A DNA stretch of 19,507 nt, taken from assembly GCA_934196075.1 (NCBI GenBank), contig CAKPVW010000036.1:1-19507 (forward strand), written 5' to 3'. The stretch comes from an uncultured Anaerovibrio sp. GTDB taxonomy: Bacteria > Bacillota > Negativicutes > Selenomonadales > Selenomonadaceae. Both the position numbers and the translations under genes were made by a program. Positions 1 to 8,088 of this stretch are shown here, piece after piece. The notes below the pieces were generated by a model. The model worked only from the letters and a program-made list of their open reading frames with translations, was not told where the DNA came from and did no database searches. Numbering within the stretch: position 1 is the first letter of the stretch; every line of letters starts with the position of its first letter.

Positions 1-95
1 ACATTTACATAGCGCGAGCGTGCCGGGAAGGGTATTTGCCATGCCTCAGTAAAGAGTAACATGATTTGCCAATCAGCACTGCAAATCAGAATTTT
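1..95 (+). repeat. R1 repeat, copy 1 (right-hand end only)
   Basis: This is the right-hand part of a dispersed repeat that also occurs at 12120-12561 (same strand) and 15842-16421 (opposite strand). Bases 1 to about 59 match copy 3 almost exactly, including the GCGCGAGCGTGCCGGGAAGG block and the CATGCCTCAG arm. The copies then diverge and meet again at the terminal GCAAATCAGAATTTT (81-95). The left side of this copy lies outside the window. I see no coding sense in it. Confidence 0.75.
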
Positions 96-123
96 CCCAA
101 CTCAAACAGCTTTATTTGTATAC

Positions 124-154
124 GCAAAAAGGCTGCCGACCAGCGACAGCCTTT
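124..154 (-). terminator. Rho-independent terminator after the 69-aa gene
   Basis: Read on the minus strand, AAAGGCTG pairs with CAGCCTTT across an 11-base loop and is followed directly by a run of T. It sits about 12 bases beyond the stop codon of the small gene at 166-375, so it should end that transcript and any read-through from glyS. Confidence 0.8.
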
Positions 155-165
155 CATGCTAAAAC

Positions 166-375
166 TTATTTTACAACCTGTGCCAAAGTAGCAGCAACGC
201 TCTTGCTCATAATATCCAGAGCTGTATCAACAGCCTTCAGATACAAAAGACCACCATCTGCAACTCCACGGCCATTAGATACTGCATTCAGATCAATATA
301 CTCGTGAGTTGGCAGCTTGCTACGCTCCTCAGCAATTTTTTCCTTGAGAATCTGCTCAATAGCTTCCTGTGTCAT
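166..375 (-). CDS. Small hypothetical protein, 69 aa
   Basis: I do not recognise the family. The product is a soluble protein without a signal peptide or membrane segment. An acidic/basic helical N-terminus (EAIEQILKEKIAEERSK) is followed by a Gly/Asp-rich turn (VSNGRGVADGG) and a C-terminal helix. It is likely a real gene: a GAGGAGAGG ribosome site stands 7 bases before the ATG, a promoter-like pair lies at 410-439, and a terminator follows at 124-154. It is downstream of glyS in the same direction but has its own promoter, so its position need not mean a role in translation. Confidence 0.7.
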   Translation of the reverse strand: MTQEAIEQILKEKIAEERSKLPTHEYIDLNAVSNGRGVADGGLLYLKAVDTALDIMSKSVAATLAQVVK

Positions 376-409
376 TTTTCAACCTCTCCTCTACAACAAA
401 GTTAAGTCA

Positions 410-439
410 ATTATAACATAAATTGCACATATTGTGGAA
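410..439 (-). promoter_or_regulatory. Promoter of the 69-aa gene
   Basis: On the minus strand TTCCAC (434-439) and a perfect TATAAT (410-415) are separated by 18 bases, with the ATG 35 bases beyond the -10 box. The -35 half is weak and the -10 half strong. It fits a housekeeping sigma factor and would uncouple the small gene from glyQS. Confidence 0.55.
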
Positions 440-450
440 AAAATTTTTAT

Positions 451-2511
451 TTACGCCAGCACAATTTTACTAAAGTCAGCCACCTGACAAATCAAATTAT
501 CCACCAGCTTCAAAAGGCCAAGACGATTATTCTTAATCTTCTCATCCTTGTCCATAACCATAACCCCATCGAAGAATGTATCAATAGGGGCAGCCAGCTG
601 AGACAAGGTATCAATAGCACCAGCATAATCCTGAGCCGCAATTTCCTTCTCTGCCTTAGCAGATGCAGCCTCATAGGCCTTGCACAAATCCTTCTCCACC
701 TGCTCAGCCAAAAGGCCCGCCTCTACAGCAGCCTGAACATCCTCAGCCTTGCGAGCAATATTACCAGTACGCACAAAGGCCTGAATGGTTTTCTCCATAT
801 CCTGCTTTACAGCCTCATTGACAGCCTGAGCTCTCAAGAATACGCCATAAATATCATCAACTGTTACAAATACAGCATCCACTACATCATAGCTAATACC
901 AGCATCTGCCAGAACGTTCTTCAAGCGCAGCTTCATGAAATCAGCTACATCGTTCTGCAGCTTGGCCTGCTGACCAGCATCAGCAATCTTCAAAAGCTCC
1001 ATAGCCTTGGCTACCAGCTGGCTAAGAGAAATATGATACTGAGCTTCCTTCAGCATATTTACAATACCCAAAGCCTGACGGCGCAGAGCAAATGGATCCT
1101 GAGAACCTGTAGGAATCAGGCCTCTGCTAAAGGTACCTACAATAGTATCAATCTTATCTGCCAAAGAAACAATCCGACCAGCTACAGAAGCAGGCTGGCT
1201 ATCCCCAGCAAAACGAGGCATATAATGCTCATCAATAGCCTGAGCTACAGCCTTAGTTTCGCCATCCAGCAGAGCATATTCACGGCCCATTACACCCTGC
1301 AGCTCAGTAAACTCAGTAACCATGCCAGTTACCAAATCAGCCTTGGCCAGCTTGGCAGCCCGTACAGCATCCTTCTTGTCCTGCTCATTGGCACCAATAG
1401 CATCAGCAATATAACCAGCCATAACCTCCAAGCGGAGAGCCTTGTCATAGATAGTACCCAGACCATCCTGGAAAACAACAGTCTTAAGCTTTTCACCATG
1501 CTGCTCCAGAGTCTTTTTTCTATCCTCATCAAAGAAGAACTGAGCATCCTCCAAACGAGCACGCAGTACCCGCTCATTACCATGCTGTACAGTCTCCAAA
1601 TGCTCCTTGCCACCATTGCGAATGGTAATAAAGAGAGGCAGCAGCTGTCCATCCTTCAAAACAGGGAAATAGCGCTGATGATCACGCATTGGCGTAATAA
1701 CCGCCTCAGCTGGCAAAGCCAAATACTTCTCGTCGAACTTGCCACAGAGAGCAGTAGGATACTCTACCAGATAGAGAACCTCCTCCAGCAAATCCTCATT
1801 AACCTCAGCCTGACCGCCATTGGCAGCAGCCACCTCAGCAATCTGCTGACGAATCATTTCGCAACGCTCATTCTGATCTACAATAATGGAAGCCTTGCGA
1901 CAAGCCTCTACATAATCCTCGGCATTGGCAATCTCAAAATCTCCCTCAGAAAGGAAACGATGGCCACGGGAAGTTCTGCCAGACTTAACATTGGCAACCT
2001 CAAAATCAATAACGTCCTGACCATAGAGAGCTACCAGCCAGCGCAGAGGACGGATAAACTTGTAGTCCAAATCTGCCCAATGCATATTGTTAGGGAAATT
2101 CAAACCATCAACCAGGCCCTTCAAGGTTTCTCCCAGCAAATCAACAGTCTGGCCACCCTTTTCATGAACCATAGCATAAACATAACCATCCTTGGTAACC
2201 AGCTCCTCAGGCTTTACGCCCTGACCACGGGCAAAGCCCTGAGCTGCCTTGGTTGGGTTCCCATCTGCATCAAAGGCAATATTTACAGCAGGGCCGCGGT
2301 TTTCCTTGGAAAGGTCTGCCTGCTGCTCTGCCAAGCCCTCTACCAGCAGGGCACTACGGCGAGGAGTACCCAAGGTCTTAATATTCTTGTATTCAATACG
2401 CAGCTCCTCAAAGGTCTTAGCTGCGTTTTCCTTCAACTGAGACAGGATTCCTGGCATTACATGAGCTGGAACCTCCTCAGTACCGATTTCTAACAATAAA
2501 GTCTTGCTCAT
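451..2511 (-). CDS. glyS: Glycyl-tRNA synthetase beta subunit
   Basis: This is the 686-residue beta chain of the bacterial alpha2beta2 glycyl-tRNA synthetase, which recognises and binds tRNA-Gly while the alpha chain activates glycine. Length and sequence fit the family throughout. The N-terminus [12 protein letters not shown] is diagnostic, [11 protein letters not shown] lies near residue 275, and the HD-like and C-terminal anticodon-binding parts follow ([34 protein letters not shown] near 455-490). The ATG overlaps the glyQ stop in an ATGA, so the two chains are translationally coupled and made in equal amounts. No frameshift or missing part is seen. Confidence 0.97.
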   Translation of the reverse strand: MSKTLLLEIGTEEVPAHVMPGILSQLKENAAKTFEELRIEYKNIKTLGTPRRSALLVEGLAEQQADLSKENRGPAVNIAFDADGNPTKAAQGFARGQGVKPEELVTKDGYVYAMVHEKGGQTVDLLGETLKGLVDGLNFPNNMHWADLDYKFIRPLRWLVALYGQDVIDFEVANVKSGRTSRGHRFLSEGDFEIANAEDYVEACRKASIIVDQNERCEMIRQQIAEVAAANGGQAEVNEDLLEEVLYLVEYPTALCGKFDEKYLALPAEAVITPMRDHQRYFPVLKDGQLLPLFITIRNGGKEHLETVQHGNERVLRARLEDAQFFFDEDRKKTLEQHGEKLKTVVFQDGLGTIYDKALRLEVMAGYIADAIGANEQDKKDAVRAAKLAKADLVTGMVTEFTELQGVMGREYALLDGETKAVAQAIDEHYMPRFAGDSQPASVAGRIVSLADKIDTIVGTFSRGLIPTGSQDPFALRRQALGIVNMLKEAQYHISLSQLVAKAMELLKIADAGQQAKLQNDVADFMKLRLKNVLADAGISYDVVDAVFVTVDDIYGVFLRAQAVNEAVKQDMEKTIQAFVRTGNIARKAEDVQAAVEAGLLAEQVEKDLCKAYEAASAKAEKEIAAQDYAGAIDTLSQLAAPIDTFFDGVMVMDKDEKIKNNRLGLLKLVDNLICQVADFSKIVLA

Positions 2512-3389
2512 GCCTTATTCCCCTTTCCCATCATAGGATAACCAAGCTCCTCACGCTGCTTCAGATAGCACTGAGCACACATTCTAGCCAGCTTTCTTAC
2601 ACGGCCGATAAAGGCAGCACGCTCAGAAACACTGATAGCACCACGAGCATCCAACAGGTTGAAGGCATGGGAGCACTTCAATACATAATCATAGGCAGGA
2701 TGTACATAGCCCTTTTCAATAACTCTTACAGCCTCAGCCTCATACTTGTCAAACAGATCAAAGAGCAAATCTGCATCAGATAAATCAAAGGCATAAGTAG
2801 ACTGCTCAAACTCATTCTGATGGAAAACATCACCATAGGTATAGTCACCAGTCCACTGAATATCATAAACATTCTCCACACCCTGAATATACATAGCCAG
2901 ACGCTCCAGGCCATAGGTAATCTCTACAGCAGTAGGCTTAATATCCTGACTGCCTACCTGCTGGAAATAGGTGAACTGAGTGATTTCCATACCATCCAGC
3001 CATACCTCCCAGCCCAGGCCCCAGGCACCCAGAGTTGGAGATTCCCAGTTATCCTCTACAAAGCGGATATCATGCTCCTTTGGATTAATGCCCAGACGCT
3101 CCAGGGAAGCCAGATACAGTTCCTGAATATTGTCAGGGGATGGCTTCATAATAACCTGGAACTGATGATGCTGATACAAACGATTTGGATTGTCGCCATA
3201 ACGGCCATCAGCAGGACGTCTGGATGGCTCCACATAAGCTACATTCCAAGGCTCAGGCCCCAAAACCCGCAAAAAAGTAAATGGGTTCATAGTACCTGCA
3301 CCCTTTTCTACATCGTAAGGCTCGCCCAAAATACAGCCCTGTTCTGACCAGAACTGCTGCAAAGCCAGGATGATTTCCTGAAATTTCAT
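2508..3389 (-). CDS. glyQ: Glycyl-tRNA synthetase alpha subunit
   Basis: This is the catalytic class II chain of the tetrameric glycyl-tRNA synthetase (293 aa, usual size). It attaches glycine to tRNA-Gly together with GlyS. Recognised stretches include [17 protein letters not shown] at the start, [19 protein letters not shown] near residue 30-50, and the [33 protein letters not shown] block. I chose the ATG at 3389 because MKFQ is the family start and AGGATAAC stands just upstream. An in-frame ATG at 3425 would add 12 residues without a ribosome site and would lie in the insertion-element junction. The gene's T-box leader is now about 1.7 kb upstream, beyond an IS607-type element. Confidence 0.97.
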   Translation of the reverse strand: MKFQEIILALQQFWSEQGCILGEPYDVEKGAGTMNPFTFLRVLGPEPWNVAYVEPSRRPADGRYGDNPNRLYQHHQFQVIMKPSPDNIQELYLASLERLGINPKEHDIRFVEDNWESPTLGAWGLGWEVWLDGMEITQFTYFQQVGSQDIKPTAVEITYGLERLAMYIQGVENVYDIQWTGDYTYGDVFHQNEFEQSTYAFDLSDADLLFDLFDKYEAEAVRVIEKGYVHPAYDYVLKCSHAFNLLDARGAISVSERAAFIGRVRKLARMCAQCYLKQREELGYPMMGKGNKA

Positions 3390-3414
3390 ATAAGTTATCC
3401 TGCTACTAAAAATA

Positions 3415-3430
3415 TAGACAAGCATGTCTA
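3415..3430. repeat. Perfect palindrome at the IS/glyQ junction
   Basis: TAGACA and TGTCTA form 6-bp arms around AGCA. The palindrome falls where the conserved right-end sequence of the IS607-type element gives way to the glyQ leader. It may be part of the element's end, of the target, or of both. Confidence 0.45.
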
Positions 3431-3640
3431 CATTAGATGTTTCGCCACAATCTCACGATTTGCAGTTCCTTATTCATCGTGTATGCTTTGGTTAAATCCT
3501 AAGACTTCAACTACTCACAAGTTCTTGTACACTCCAAAGGCGTTGGCAACACACTCCTTGTTTAAAACAAGGAGGCGAGCCTGTTCCCGACTAGCCATCG
3601 GTACATATATCGAGCCTTTTGTTGTTAAGCTACTCGATAT
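3425..3640 (-). ncRNA. Candidate omega RNA / right end of the IS607-type element
   Basis: TnpB nucleases use an RNA made from the 3' end of tnpB and the element's right end, whose last bases run into flanking DNA as a guide. The matching region here is non-coding and strongly structured on the minus strand. CTCCTTGTTT faces AAACAAGGAG, CAAG faces CTTG within GTACAAGAACTTGTGAG, and CACGAT faces ATCGTG near the 3' end. I recognise the general look of IS607 right ends, including the AAGGAACTGCAAATCGTGAG block, but the exact 5' and 3' limits are estimates. If the scaffold ends near 3425, the guide would read into the glyQ leader. Confidence 0.5.
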
Positions 3641-4833
3641 TCTTTCGCATCTCGCAAATTAAGTGCAGCGTTAAAATCCCTATCTTCGGTATAACCGCAC
3701 TTGGGACAAATATATACACGGTCTTTGAGTTTCAGACCTTTATTTGTATGTCCACAAGTGTGACAGGTTTTAGAACTTGGGTAAAATCTATCAACCGTTC
3801 TAAACTCTATGCCGATAATTTGGGCTTTACGTTTTAATTTAGTCAATATTAAATTAAACCTCTGTGCTGCCACGGCTTTTGCTAAATGTTTATTCTTCAT
3901 CATACCTTTCACGTTTAAATCTTCCATTGTTATGAAACGTGGTTTTTGTTTCACAATTTCATGGACGACTTTATTTTCATAATCCTCACGGATTGTGTCT
4001 ATACGATGATGAATTTTCTGTACCTTTAGCTTTTGCTTGTCTATATTTGCAGAGGCAGTAGCAGTTATACCACCTTTCTTTTTTCTAAACTCATATTTAC
4101 GGCTAAGTCGCCTCTGCTCTCTACGAAGCCGTTTCTCCAGCCGTTTGACCTTTGAACTCTTATTAATATTTTTAAATGTATTACCATTACTCACTATTGC
4201 TAAATCTTTGACACCTAAATCTATTCCTATGCCATTGGTTGTGATATGATAAGATGATTCTAAATCCTTATTGTATTTAGATTTTTCATCAATATCAATT
4301 ACAACAGAAACATAAAACCTGCCAGCTTTGCAGGAAACTGTACCGTTAGTAACTTTAGCACCTACAGGCAGATAGCCAAATTCTTTAAGCCTTACCTGCT
4401 TCAGTGTAGGTATCATCAATTTATGGCGCCATATCCTCCAATCACCTTTGTTATTCTTGGGAAAATATAGCTTCACATCTTGATCGGATTTCTTTTTGAA
4501 TCGTGGAAAGCCTGCCAGACCATCGAAAAATCTCTTAAAGGCATTTTCGGCATTTACTAACGCTTTTTTACGAGCCTTAGAACCACATTTATCTATCCAC
4601 GGCAGTTTTATCTTTAGATTATAATTTACATATTTGTCAAAGTCTTTAGCAGTTACAAAATGCTTTTGTCGGCTATCTAATAAGCCACGTTGATACATTT
4701 TGTATAGTTTTTTATTATAGGCAATGTATTGATTATATAAAAATCTGGCTATGCCAATTGAGCAGATGATTTTTCCTTTCTGTTTCCTAGTCGGGGCTAT
4801 TTCTGTCTTGAATGCCTTTAGCAACAGCCTCAT
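3625..4833 (-). CDS. tnpB: TnpB, RNA-guided nuclease of an IS607-type element
   Basis: This 402-residue protein is of the size of active TnpB proteins. The family uses an omega RNA to find and cut DNA next to a short target-adjacent motif, and so helps keep the element at its site. All RuvC landmarks are present: Asp205 in GIGIDLGVKD, Glu304 in TMEDLNVKG and Asp386 in DRDFNAALN. A zinc ribbon has Cys357, Cys360, Cys376 and Cys379. The N-terminal OrfB helix-turn-helix region (about 1-45) and a basic coiled segment (about 228-255) are normal. GAAAGG directly abuts the ATG, so the start is slightly unsure. It follows the tnpA remnant by 23 bases. It seems fully functional by sequence. Confidence 0.92.
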   Translation of the reverse strand: MRLLLKAFKTEIAPTRKQKGKIICSIGIARFLYNQYIAYNKKLYKMYQRGLLDSRQKHFVTAKDFDKYVNYNLKIKLPWIDKCGSKARKKALVNAENAFKRFFDGLAGFPRFKKKSDQDVKLYFPKNNKGDWRIWRHKLMIPTLKQVRLKEFGYLPVGAKVTNGTVSCKAGRFYVSVVIDIDEKSKYNKDLESSYHITTNGIGIDLGVKDLAIVSNGNTFKNINKSSKVKRLEKRLRREQRRLSRKYEFRKKKGGITATASANIDKQKLKVQKIHHRIDTIREDYENKVVHEIVKQKPRFITMEDLNVKGMMKNKHLAKAVAAQRFNLILTKLKRKAQIIGIEFRTVDRFYPSSKTCHTCGHTNKGLKLKDRVYICPKCGYTEDRDFNAALNLRDAKEYRVA

Positions 4834-4856
4834 CCCTTTCTATCTGCTTTTTATAT

Positions 4857-4988
4857 TTATGCAGTCCATACAGCCTGCAGAAAAAAACATGAAGTCTCCC
4901 TGTCCCAGCGTTGTAGTGTCTTTACTGAAACATTGAGCAGTTCAGCAAACTCTTTGGGCTTATAATTAGTGATGTTTGATGTATTCAT
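4857..4988 (-). pseudogene. tnpA: IS607 TnpA serine recombinase, N-terminal remnant (43 codons)
   Basis: On the minus strand a GGAGGGG site precedes an ATG that opens a short frame. Its residues 9-31 (YKPKEFAELLNVSVKTLQRWDRE) are the MerR-like winged-helix start of IS607 recombinases. After WDRE the match stops: 12 unrelated residues lead to TAA at 4857. The whole catalytic resolvase domain, about 150 residues with its nucleophilic serine, is gone, most simply by an internal deletion that joined the 5' end of tnpA to the DNA just before tnpB. The ribosome site is still good, so a DNA-binding peptide could still be made. Confidence 0.85.
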
Positions 4989-5084
4989 GGTTTTACCCCT
5001 CCGTAAACACATTGTATCACTAATATACACCTTTATCTATATAATCAATTACTTAAAATTCCTCCTTCAAAGATGTTACAGTGC

Positions 5085-5127
5085 AAAAAAATACGCCCCT
5101 GTAACATTTACAAAAAATGCTACAGGG
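5085..5127 (-). terminator. Conditional terminator of the T-box leader
   Basis: On the minus strand CCCTGTAGCATTT pairs with AAATGTTACAGGG (13 bp, one G-T pair) around a 5-base loop, and a run of seven T follows at 5085-5091. The 5' side overlaps the antiterminator that contains the T-box bases, which is the usual mutually exclusive arrangement. Confidence 0.9.
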
Positions 5128-5280
5128 ACGAGTAATTACCCGCGGTTCCACCCTGCTTGAACAGAAAACTCTGCTCCGCCTCATGGATATTTGCTTGCTG
5201 CTCCAAAGCGCCCTTCGTTCCCCTGCAGGCTTTCACCCTCCCTGCTCGCTAATGTGGAACTACTCCTCTTCTTCATTGCA
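5085..5280 (-). promoter_or_regulatory. T-box leader (tRNA-sensing riboswitch), presumably for glycine
   Basis: The minus-strand transcript has the ordered marks of a T-box. GAAGAGGAGTAG stands near the start (AGTA-type bulge region), followed by stem I with AGGGAGGGTGA, then CGCTTTGGAGCAG closing the specifier region. The T-box AGGGTGGAACCGCGGG is at 5139-5154 and a terminator at 5085-5127. Uncharged tRNA pairs its acceptor end with TGGAACC and lets transcription continue. The next synthetase genes downstream are glyQS, so glycine is expected. A GGC at 5210-5212 is a possible specifier codon, but I have not folded the RNA. An IS607-type element now lies between this leader and glyQ. Confidence 0.92.
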
Positions 5281-5285
5281 AAATG

Positions 5286-5314
5286 AGTCTATCAAATTTT
5301 GCGAGAATTGTCAA
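5286..5314 (-). promoter_or_regulatory. Promoter of the T-box leader
   Basis: Consensus-like TTGACA (5309-5314) and TAGACT (5286-5291) on the minus strand are separated by exactly 17 bases. The leader's first conserved bases follow within about 15 bases of the -10 box. This is a strong housekeeping-type promoter. It begins only about 20 bases beyond the stop codon of the HAD phosphatase gene. Confidence 0.85.
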
Positions 5315-5333
5315 TCTGGGAAATACAAATATA

Positions 5334-5984
5334 TTAAATTTCTCCTTTTACAGATGCCTCTACAAATTCACTTAAGCTATTATACACCTTATCACTAAGC
5401 TGACGAAGCTCCTCCGTAGGGGGAATCAAATCTGGAATCATAATTGTTCTGCACTGAGCCGCTGCTCCGGCTCTTACGCCATTGCCACTATCCTCAAATA
5501 CATAGCATTGCTGAGGTAATAACTCCAATTTTTGGGCAGCTAATTGAAAAATATCTGGTGCCGGCTTACCCTTTGACACCTGATGTCCACTAACTACAGC
5601 TGTAAAATATTTTAAAACGCCTAATCTATCCAAATTAGAAGCGATAACCTCTGGTGCACTGCTGCTGGCTACAGCCATTTTAACACCATTATATTTAAAA
5701 TAATTAAGGATTTTTCTCATACCAGGCTTTTCCGGTACATCTTCCTTTATCATTTTCTGGAAATCGTTTAGACAGTATTCCATAAATTTACTATTATTAA
5801 CATGGGGATAATATTTGGCAATAACCTTAAGCATCTGCTGACCGTTAGTGCCACACACAGCACGATGAAATTCTCTGGAATGCTCCTGACCAAAAGCCTT
5901 GGCCGCATTTTTCCATGCCTGCTCATACAATTTTTCTGTATCCAGCAAAAGACCATCCATATCAAAAATTGCACCTGGCAACAT
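5334..5984 (-). CDS. HAD-family phosphatase/phosphomutase (beta-phosphoglucomutase-like)
   Basis: This 216-residue HAD subfamily IA protein probably acts on a sugar phosphate in the cytoplasm. Motif I is FDMDGLLLDTE, with Asp8 as nucleophile and Asp10. Motif II is the serine run VASSSAPEV, motif III the lysine in SKGKPAPDIF, and motif IV EDSGNGVRAG. The four-helix cap between motifs I and II is of the usual size. I prefer the ATG at 5984, with GAGGTG six bases upstream, to the GTG at 5993 that is itself inside that site. It follows the sorbitol operon after a large hairpin, so it may be read with it, but the substrate (mutase, sorbitol-6-phosphatase or general sugar phosphatase) cannot be told from sequence. 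Confidence 0.85.
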   Translation of the reverse strand: MLPGAIFDMDGLLLDTEKLYEQAWKNAAKAFGQEHSREFHRAVCGTNGQQMLKVIAKYYPHVNNSKFMEYCLNDFQKMIKEDVPEKPGMRKILNYFKYNGVKMAVASSSAPEVIASNLDRLGVLKYFTAVVSGHQVSKGKPAPDIFQLAAQKLELLPQQCYVFEDSGNGVRAGAAAQCRTIMIPDLIPPTEELRQLSDKVYNSLSEFVEASVKGEI

Positions 5985-6009
5985 AAAAAACACCTCGTTT
6001 CCACAAATT

Positions 6010-6067
6010 AGAAAACGCTATCTGGGAAAGCATACTCCAATTGCAGCTTTCTCGGATAGCGTTCTCT
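6010..6067 (-). repeat. Large hairpin between srlB and the HAD gene
   Basis: Two 22-base arms (6010-6031 and 6046-6067) pair with three mismatches around a 14-base loop. No clean T-run follows on the minus strand, only GTTTTCTAATTTG, so it is a weak terminator at best. It could attenuate transcription into the HAD gene or protect the 3' end of the sorbitol mRNA from nucleases. Confidence 0.6.
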
Positions 6068-6109
6068 GCTTCTAGGTGGGAGGTATAGACAGAAGGAAAG
6101 CAGCTGATA

Positions 6110-6475
6110 TTAGTTATCTACAATACGGATAACAGTACCTATATGCAAGTCTGGCATAGGTTTATTTTCCACATAAATGGTGCCAGGAAGCTCCACCTCT
6201 GTGCTGCCATTAAAGTTTACCGTACAATGTCCCAAGCCTGCCAATGTTACAGGAGCCTCAGGGCCTACAGCTGTAATAGTGTACTGATTATCATCAATGG
6301 AAAGAATCTGCCCTGGCATTATCTGTCCATTAATTGGCTGCAGGCTGACGGAGTAACAATAATCCTTTAATTCCTCAGGTGCATTATCACCAAAGATAAT
6401 GAAAATGCCTTCACCTTTAAATTCTTCTACACATTCACCCATACCAACAATTTTATTTTCGTAGATAGTGCTCAT
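6110..6475 (-). CDS. srlB: PTS glucitol/sorbitol-specific EIIA component
   Basis: This 121-residue cytoplasmic protein carries phosphate from HPr to the EIIB domain of SrlE during sorbitol uptake. It matches the EIIA-Gut family along its length: FIIFGDNAPEELKDYCYS near residue 25-45, then the beta-rich core, then LGHCTVNFNG and a C-terminal GTVIRIVDN. AGGAGG stands 8 bases before the ATG. It is the last PTS gene of the operon, 27 bases after srlE. No family member outside glucitol PTS has this fold order, so the substrate call is fairly safe, though related polyols are possible. Confidence 0.95.
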   Translation of the reverse strand: MSTIYENKIVGMGECVEEFKGEGIFIIFGDNAPEELKDYCYSVSLQPINGQIMPGQILSIDDNQYTITAVGPEAPVTLAGLGHCTVNFNGSTEVELPGTIYVENKPMPDLHIGTVIRIVDN

Positions 6476-6502
6476 TTGAGATTCCTCCTAAATATTCATA
6501 AT

Positions 6503-7504
6503 TTATGCAGCTGCATAAAGGCCAAAGCTAGCCAAATATGCAATGATTACACGAATCCAGCCCGTAGCAAAACGGGAATACATAACAGATACAACGCCAA
6601 CCTCAATGGTCTCAGTTTCTGCTTCAGCCAAACCCAGGCCTACAGGTATAAAATCGCAGGCTCCCTGAGTGTTAATGGCAAACAACGCTGGCAAAGCCAT
6701 CTGTGGATCAATATTGCCCTTGCCAATTTCTGCACCAACCAAGGTACCAATAATCTGGGCAATAACTGCACCAGGACCAAGGAGGGCAGACAAACCAGGA
6801 ATGGAGCAGATAATACCCAAGATAACCAAACCAAATATATTACCAGCCAATGGAGTCAGAATGGAAGCAAAGGCATCGCCAAATCCAGAACCATTAATAA
6901 TACCAATCAGCATAGATACAAAGGCCATGAATGGCAGCAAGGTGGTAATACAGGTTTGAATAGCATCTCGAGCTGCCTGATAGAAGGTACTAACTACTTT
7001 ACCAGCACCCAAGCCAATGGAAGTAATAATACTCTTATCCTTCTGTTCTGCCAAAGTCTGGGAAACCTTCTTGTTCGCACTGAATTTTGCCTCCTGCTTT
7101 GGTGCCTCTACTGTAGCAGCCTCAGAACCATCTGCCAAGGAAACCTGACGAGAGGTTACACCAGATACATAGATATCCTCAGTAATATACTGAGCCATAG
7201 GGCCTGCTTTACCTACTGGGTTGGTATTGATGGTTGGAATACGCTTCTTGGGATAAATACCACAACGTAAGGTACCACCACAATCAATAATTACCAGAGC
7301 CAGCTCCTCCTCAGGACATTTGGTCTTGAAACCATTTACCGGAATCAAACCAGTCAGCTCTACAATTTTCTGTAGACATTCAGGCTCAGCACCGCCGCCA
7401 GTAATAAACATAACCTTGTTTTTTTGCTCAGTAGGAGTGATTACCAATGGGCCGCCAAAACCACCAGCACCATGCTCTACACGAATAGAATTATACTCTG
7501 CCAT
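6503..7504 (-). CDS. srlE: PTS glucitol/sorbitol-specific EIIB-EIIC component
   Basis: This 333-residue membrane protein joins the phosphorylated EIIB domain to part of the sorbitol channel. The start [18 protein letters not shown] is typical. The conserved [20 protein letters not shown] with two cysteines and the [18 protein letters not shown] stretch (about 85-145) mark the EIIB part. The C-terminal half (about 185-333) has four or five hydrophobic segments, including [17 protein letters not shown] and [23 protein letters not shown] helices. It works with SrlA, which supplies the other membrane part, and with SrlB. An AAGGAGG site precedes the ATG; srlA ends 14 bases upstream. Confidence 0.95.
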   Translation of the reverse strand: MAEYNSIRVEHGAGGFGGPLVITPTEQKNKVMFITGGGAEPECLQKIVELTGLIPVNGFKTKCPEEELALVIIDCGGTLRCGIYPKKRIPTINTNPVGKAGPMAQYITEDIYVSGVTSRQVSLADGSEAATVEAPKQEAKFSANKKVSQTLAEQKDKSIITSIGLGAGKVVSTFYQAARDAIQTCITTLLPFMAFVSMLIGIINGSGFGDAFASILTPLAGNIFGLVILGIICSIPGLSALLGPGAVIAQIIGTLVGAEIGKGNIDPQMALPALFAINTQGACDFIPVGLGLAEAETETIEVGVVSVMYSRFATGWIRVIIAYLASFGLYAAA

Positions 7505-7518
7505 TTTTCATTGCCTCC

Positions 7519-8073
7519 TTAGTGACTTGCTGCATTAAATTCACGACTTAGCTTGATGCCCTGCTGCTTCTCTACCAATCTAGTGGTAAATTCAGTAGCA
7601 TAACCTGAGATGAAATTGGCTATCAAGCCTACCAGCAGATAACGTACTGCCAGCGGAGCCATATCCAGCCCCAGCTGGGCAACACCATTGGCTATACCCA
7701 GATAAATAAACAGCTCAGCCACATTGATATGAGGAAAAATACCGCTATTGGTATGGCAATGATAGGTTACGGAAGCATAAAAGCATGGCTTGTAAAACTC
7801 TGGCATAAACTTGCCCATGGACAAGGCCATTGGATTACCTAGCATAAAGGCACTAAGAAATGGTAATACGGCATATCGAAGAATAGGATTGCCTGTACAG
7901 AACTTGGCAATTTTCTCCATTCTCTCTGGGCCTACCATGGCCATAATGGCATTCATCAATACCAGCAGCATCACGATGGTTGGTATAATACCTGTAATCC
8001 AGCTTACAAACTGCTCGCCGCCCAGCTTAAACAAATTCATAAATCCCGATGCAAATCCTACGAGAATATCCAT
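7519..8073 (-). CDS. srlA: PTS glucitol/sorbitol-specific EIIC2 component
   Basis: This 184-residue inner-membrane protein forms the sorbitol permease together with the EIIC part of SrlE. The match to SrlA runs end to end: the N-terminal amphipathic FMNLFKLGGEQFVSWITG, GNPILRYAVLPFLSAFMLGNPMALS, KFMPEFYKPCFYASVTYHCH, and GIFPHINVAELFIYLGIANG. About four membrane segments can be seen. GAGGA precedes the ATG, and gutM ends 15 bases upstream, so it belongs to the same operon. Confidence 0.95.
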   Translation of the reverse strand: MDILVGFASGFMNLFKLGGEQFVSWITGIIPTIVMLLVLMNAIMAMVGPERMEKIAKFCTGNPILRYAVLPFLSAFMLGNPMALSMGKFMPEFYKPCFYASVTYHCHTNSGIFPHINVAELFIYLGIANGVAQLGLDMAPLAVRYLLVGLIANFISGYATEFTTRLVEKQQGIKLSREFNAASH

Positions 8074-8088
8074 AATGCTCTTCCTCTC

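Larger units (their letters stand above)
3425..5031 (-). mobile_element. IS607-type element with tnpA remnant and intact tnpB
   Basis: The element holds, in order, a left-end region with a good ribosome site, the start of an IS607-type serine recombinase cut after 31 matching residues, an intact tnpB, and a structured right end. IS607 elements have no terminal inverted repeats and often use a GG dinucleotide, so the limits given are approximate; a GG on the minus strand at 5030-5031 is a candidate left border. It separates the glycine T-box leader from glyQ, and all its genes point the same way as glyQS. It cannot move by itself unless a TnpA is supplied in trans. Confidence 0.75.

Noticed and set aside
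1033..2493. Long plus-strand open frame (486 codons) over glyS
   Set aside because: It is antisense to a fully conserved glyS, has no ribosome site, and its composition reflects the reverse of glyS codons.
3390..3425. Upstream ATG extension of glyQ by 12 codons
   Set aside because: No ribosome site and no family homology; it would start in the insertion-element junction.
6476..7270. Plus-strand open frame (264 codons) over srlE
   Set aside because: It is antisense to a clear srlE; its product is Asn/Thr/Ser-rich low-complexity sequence with no family features.
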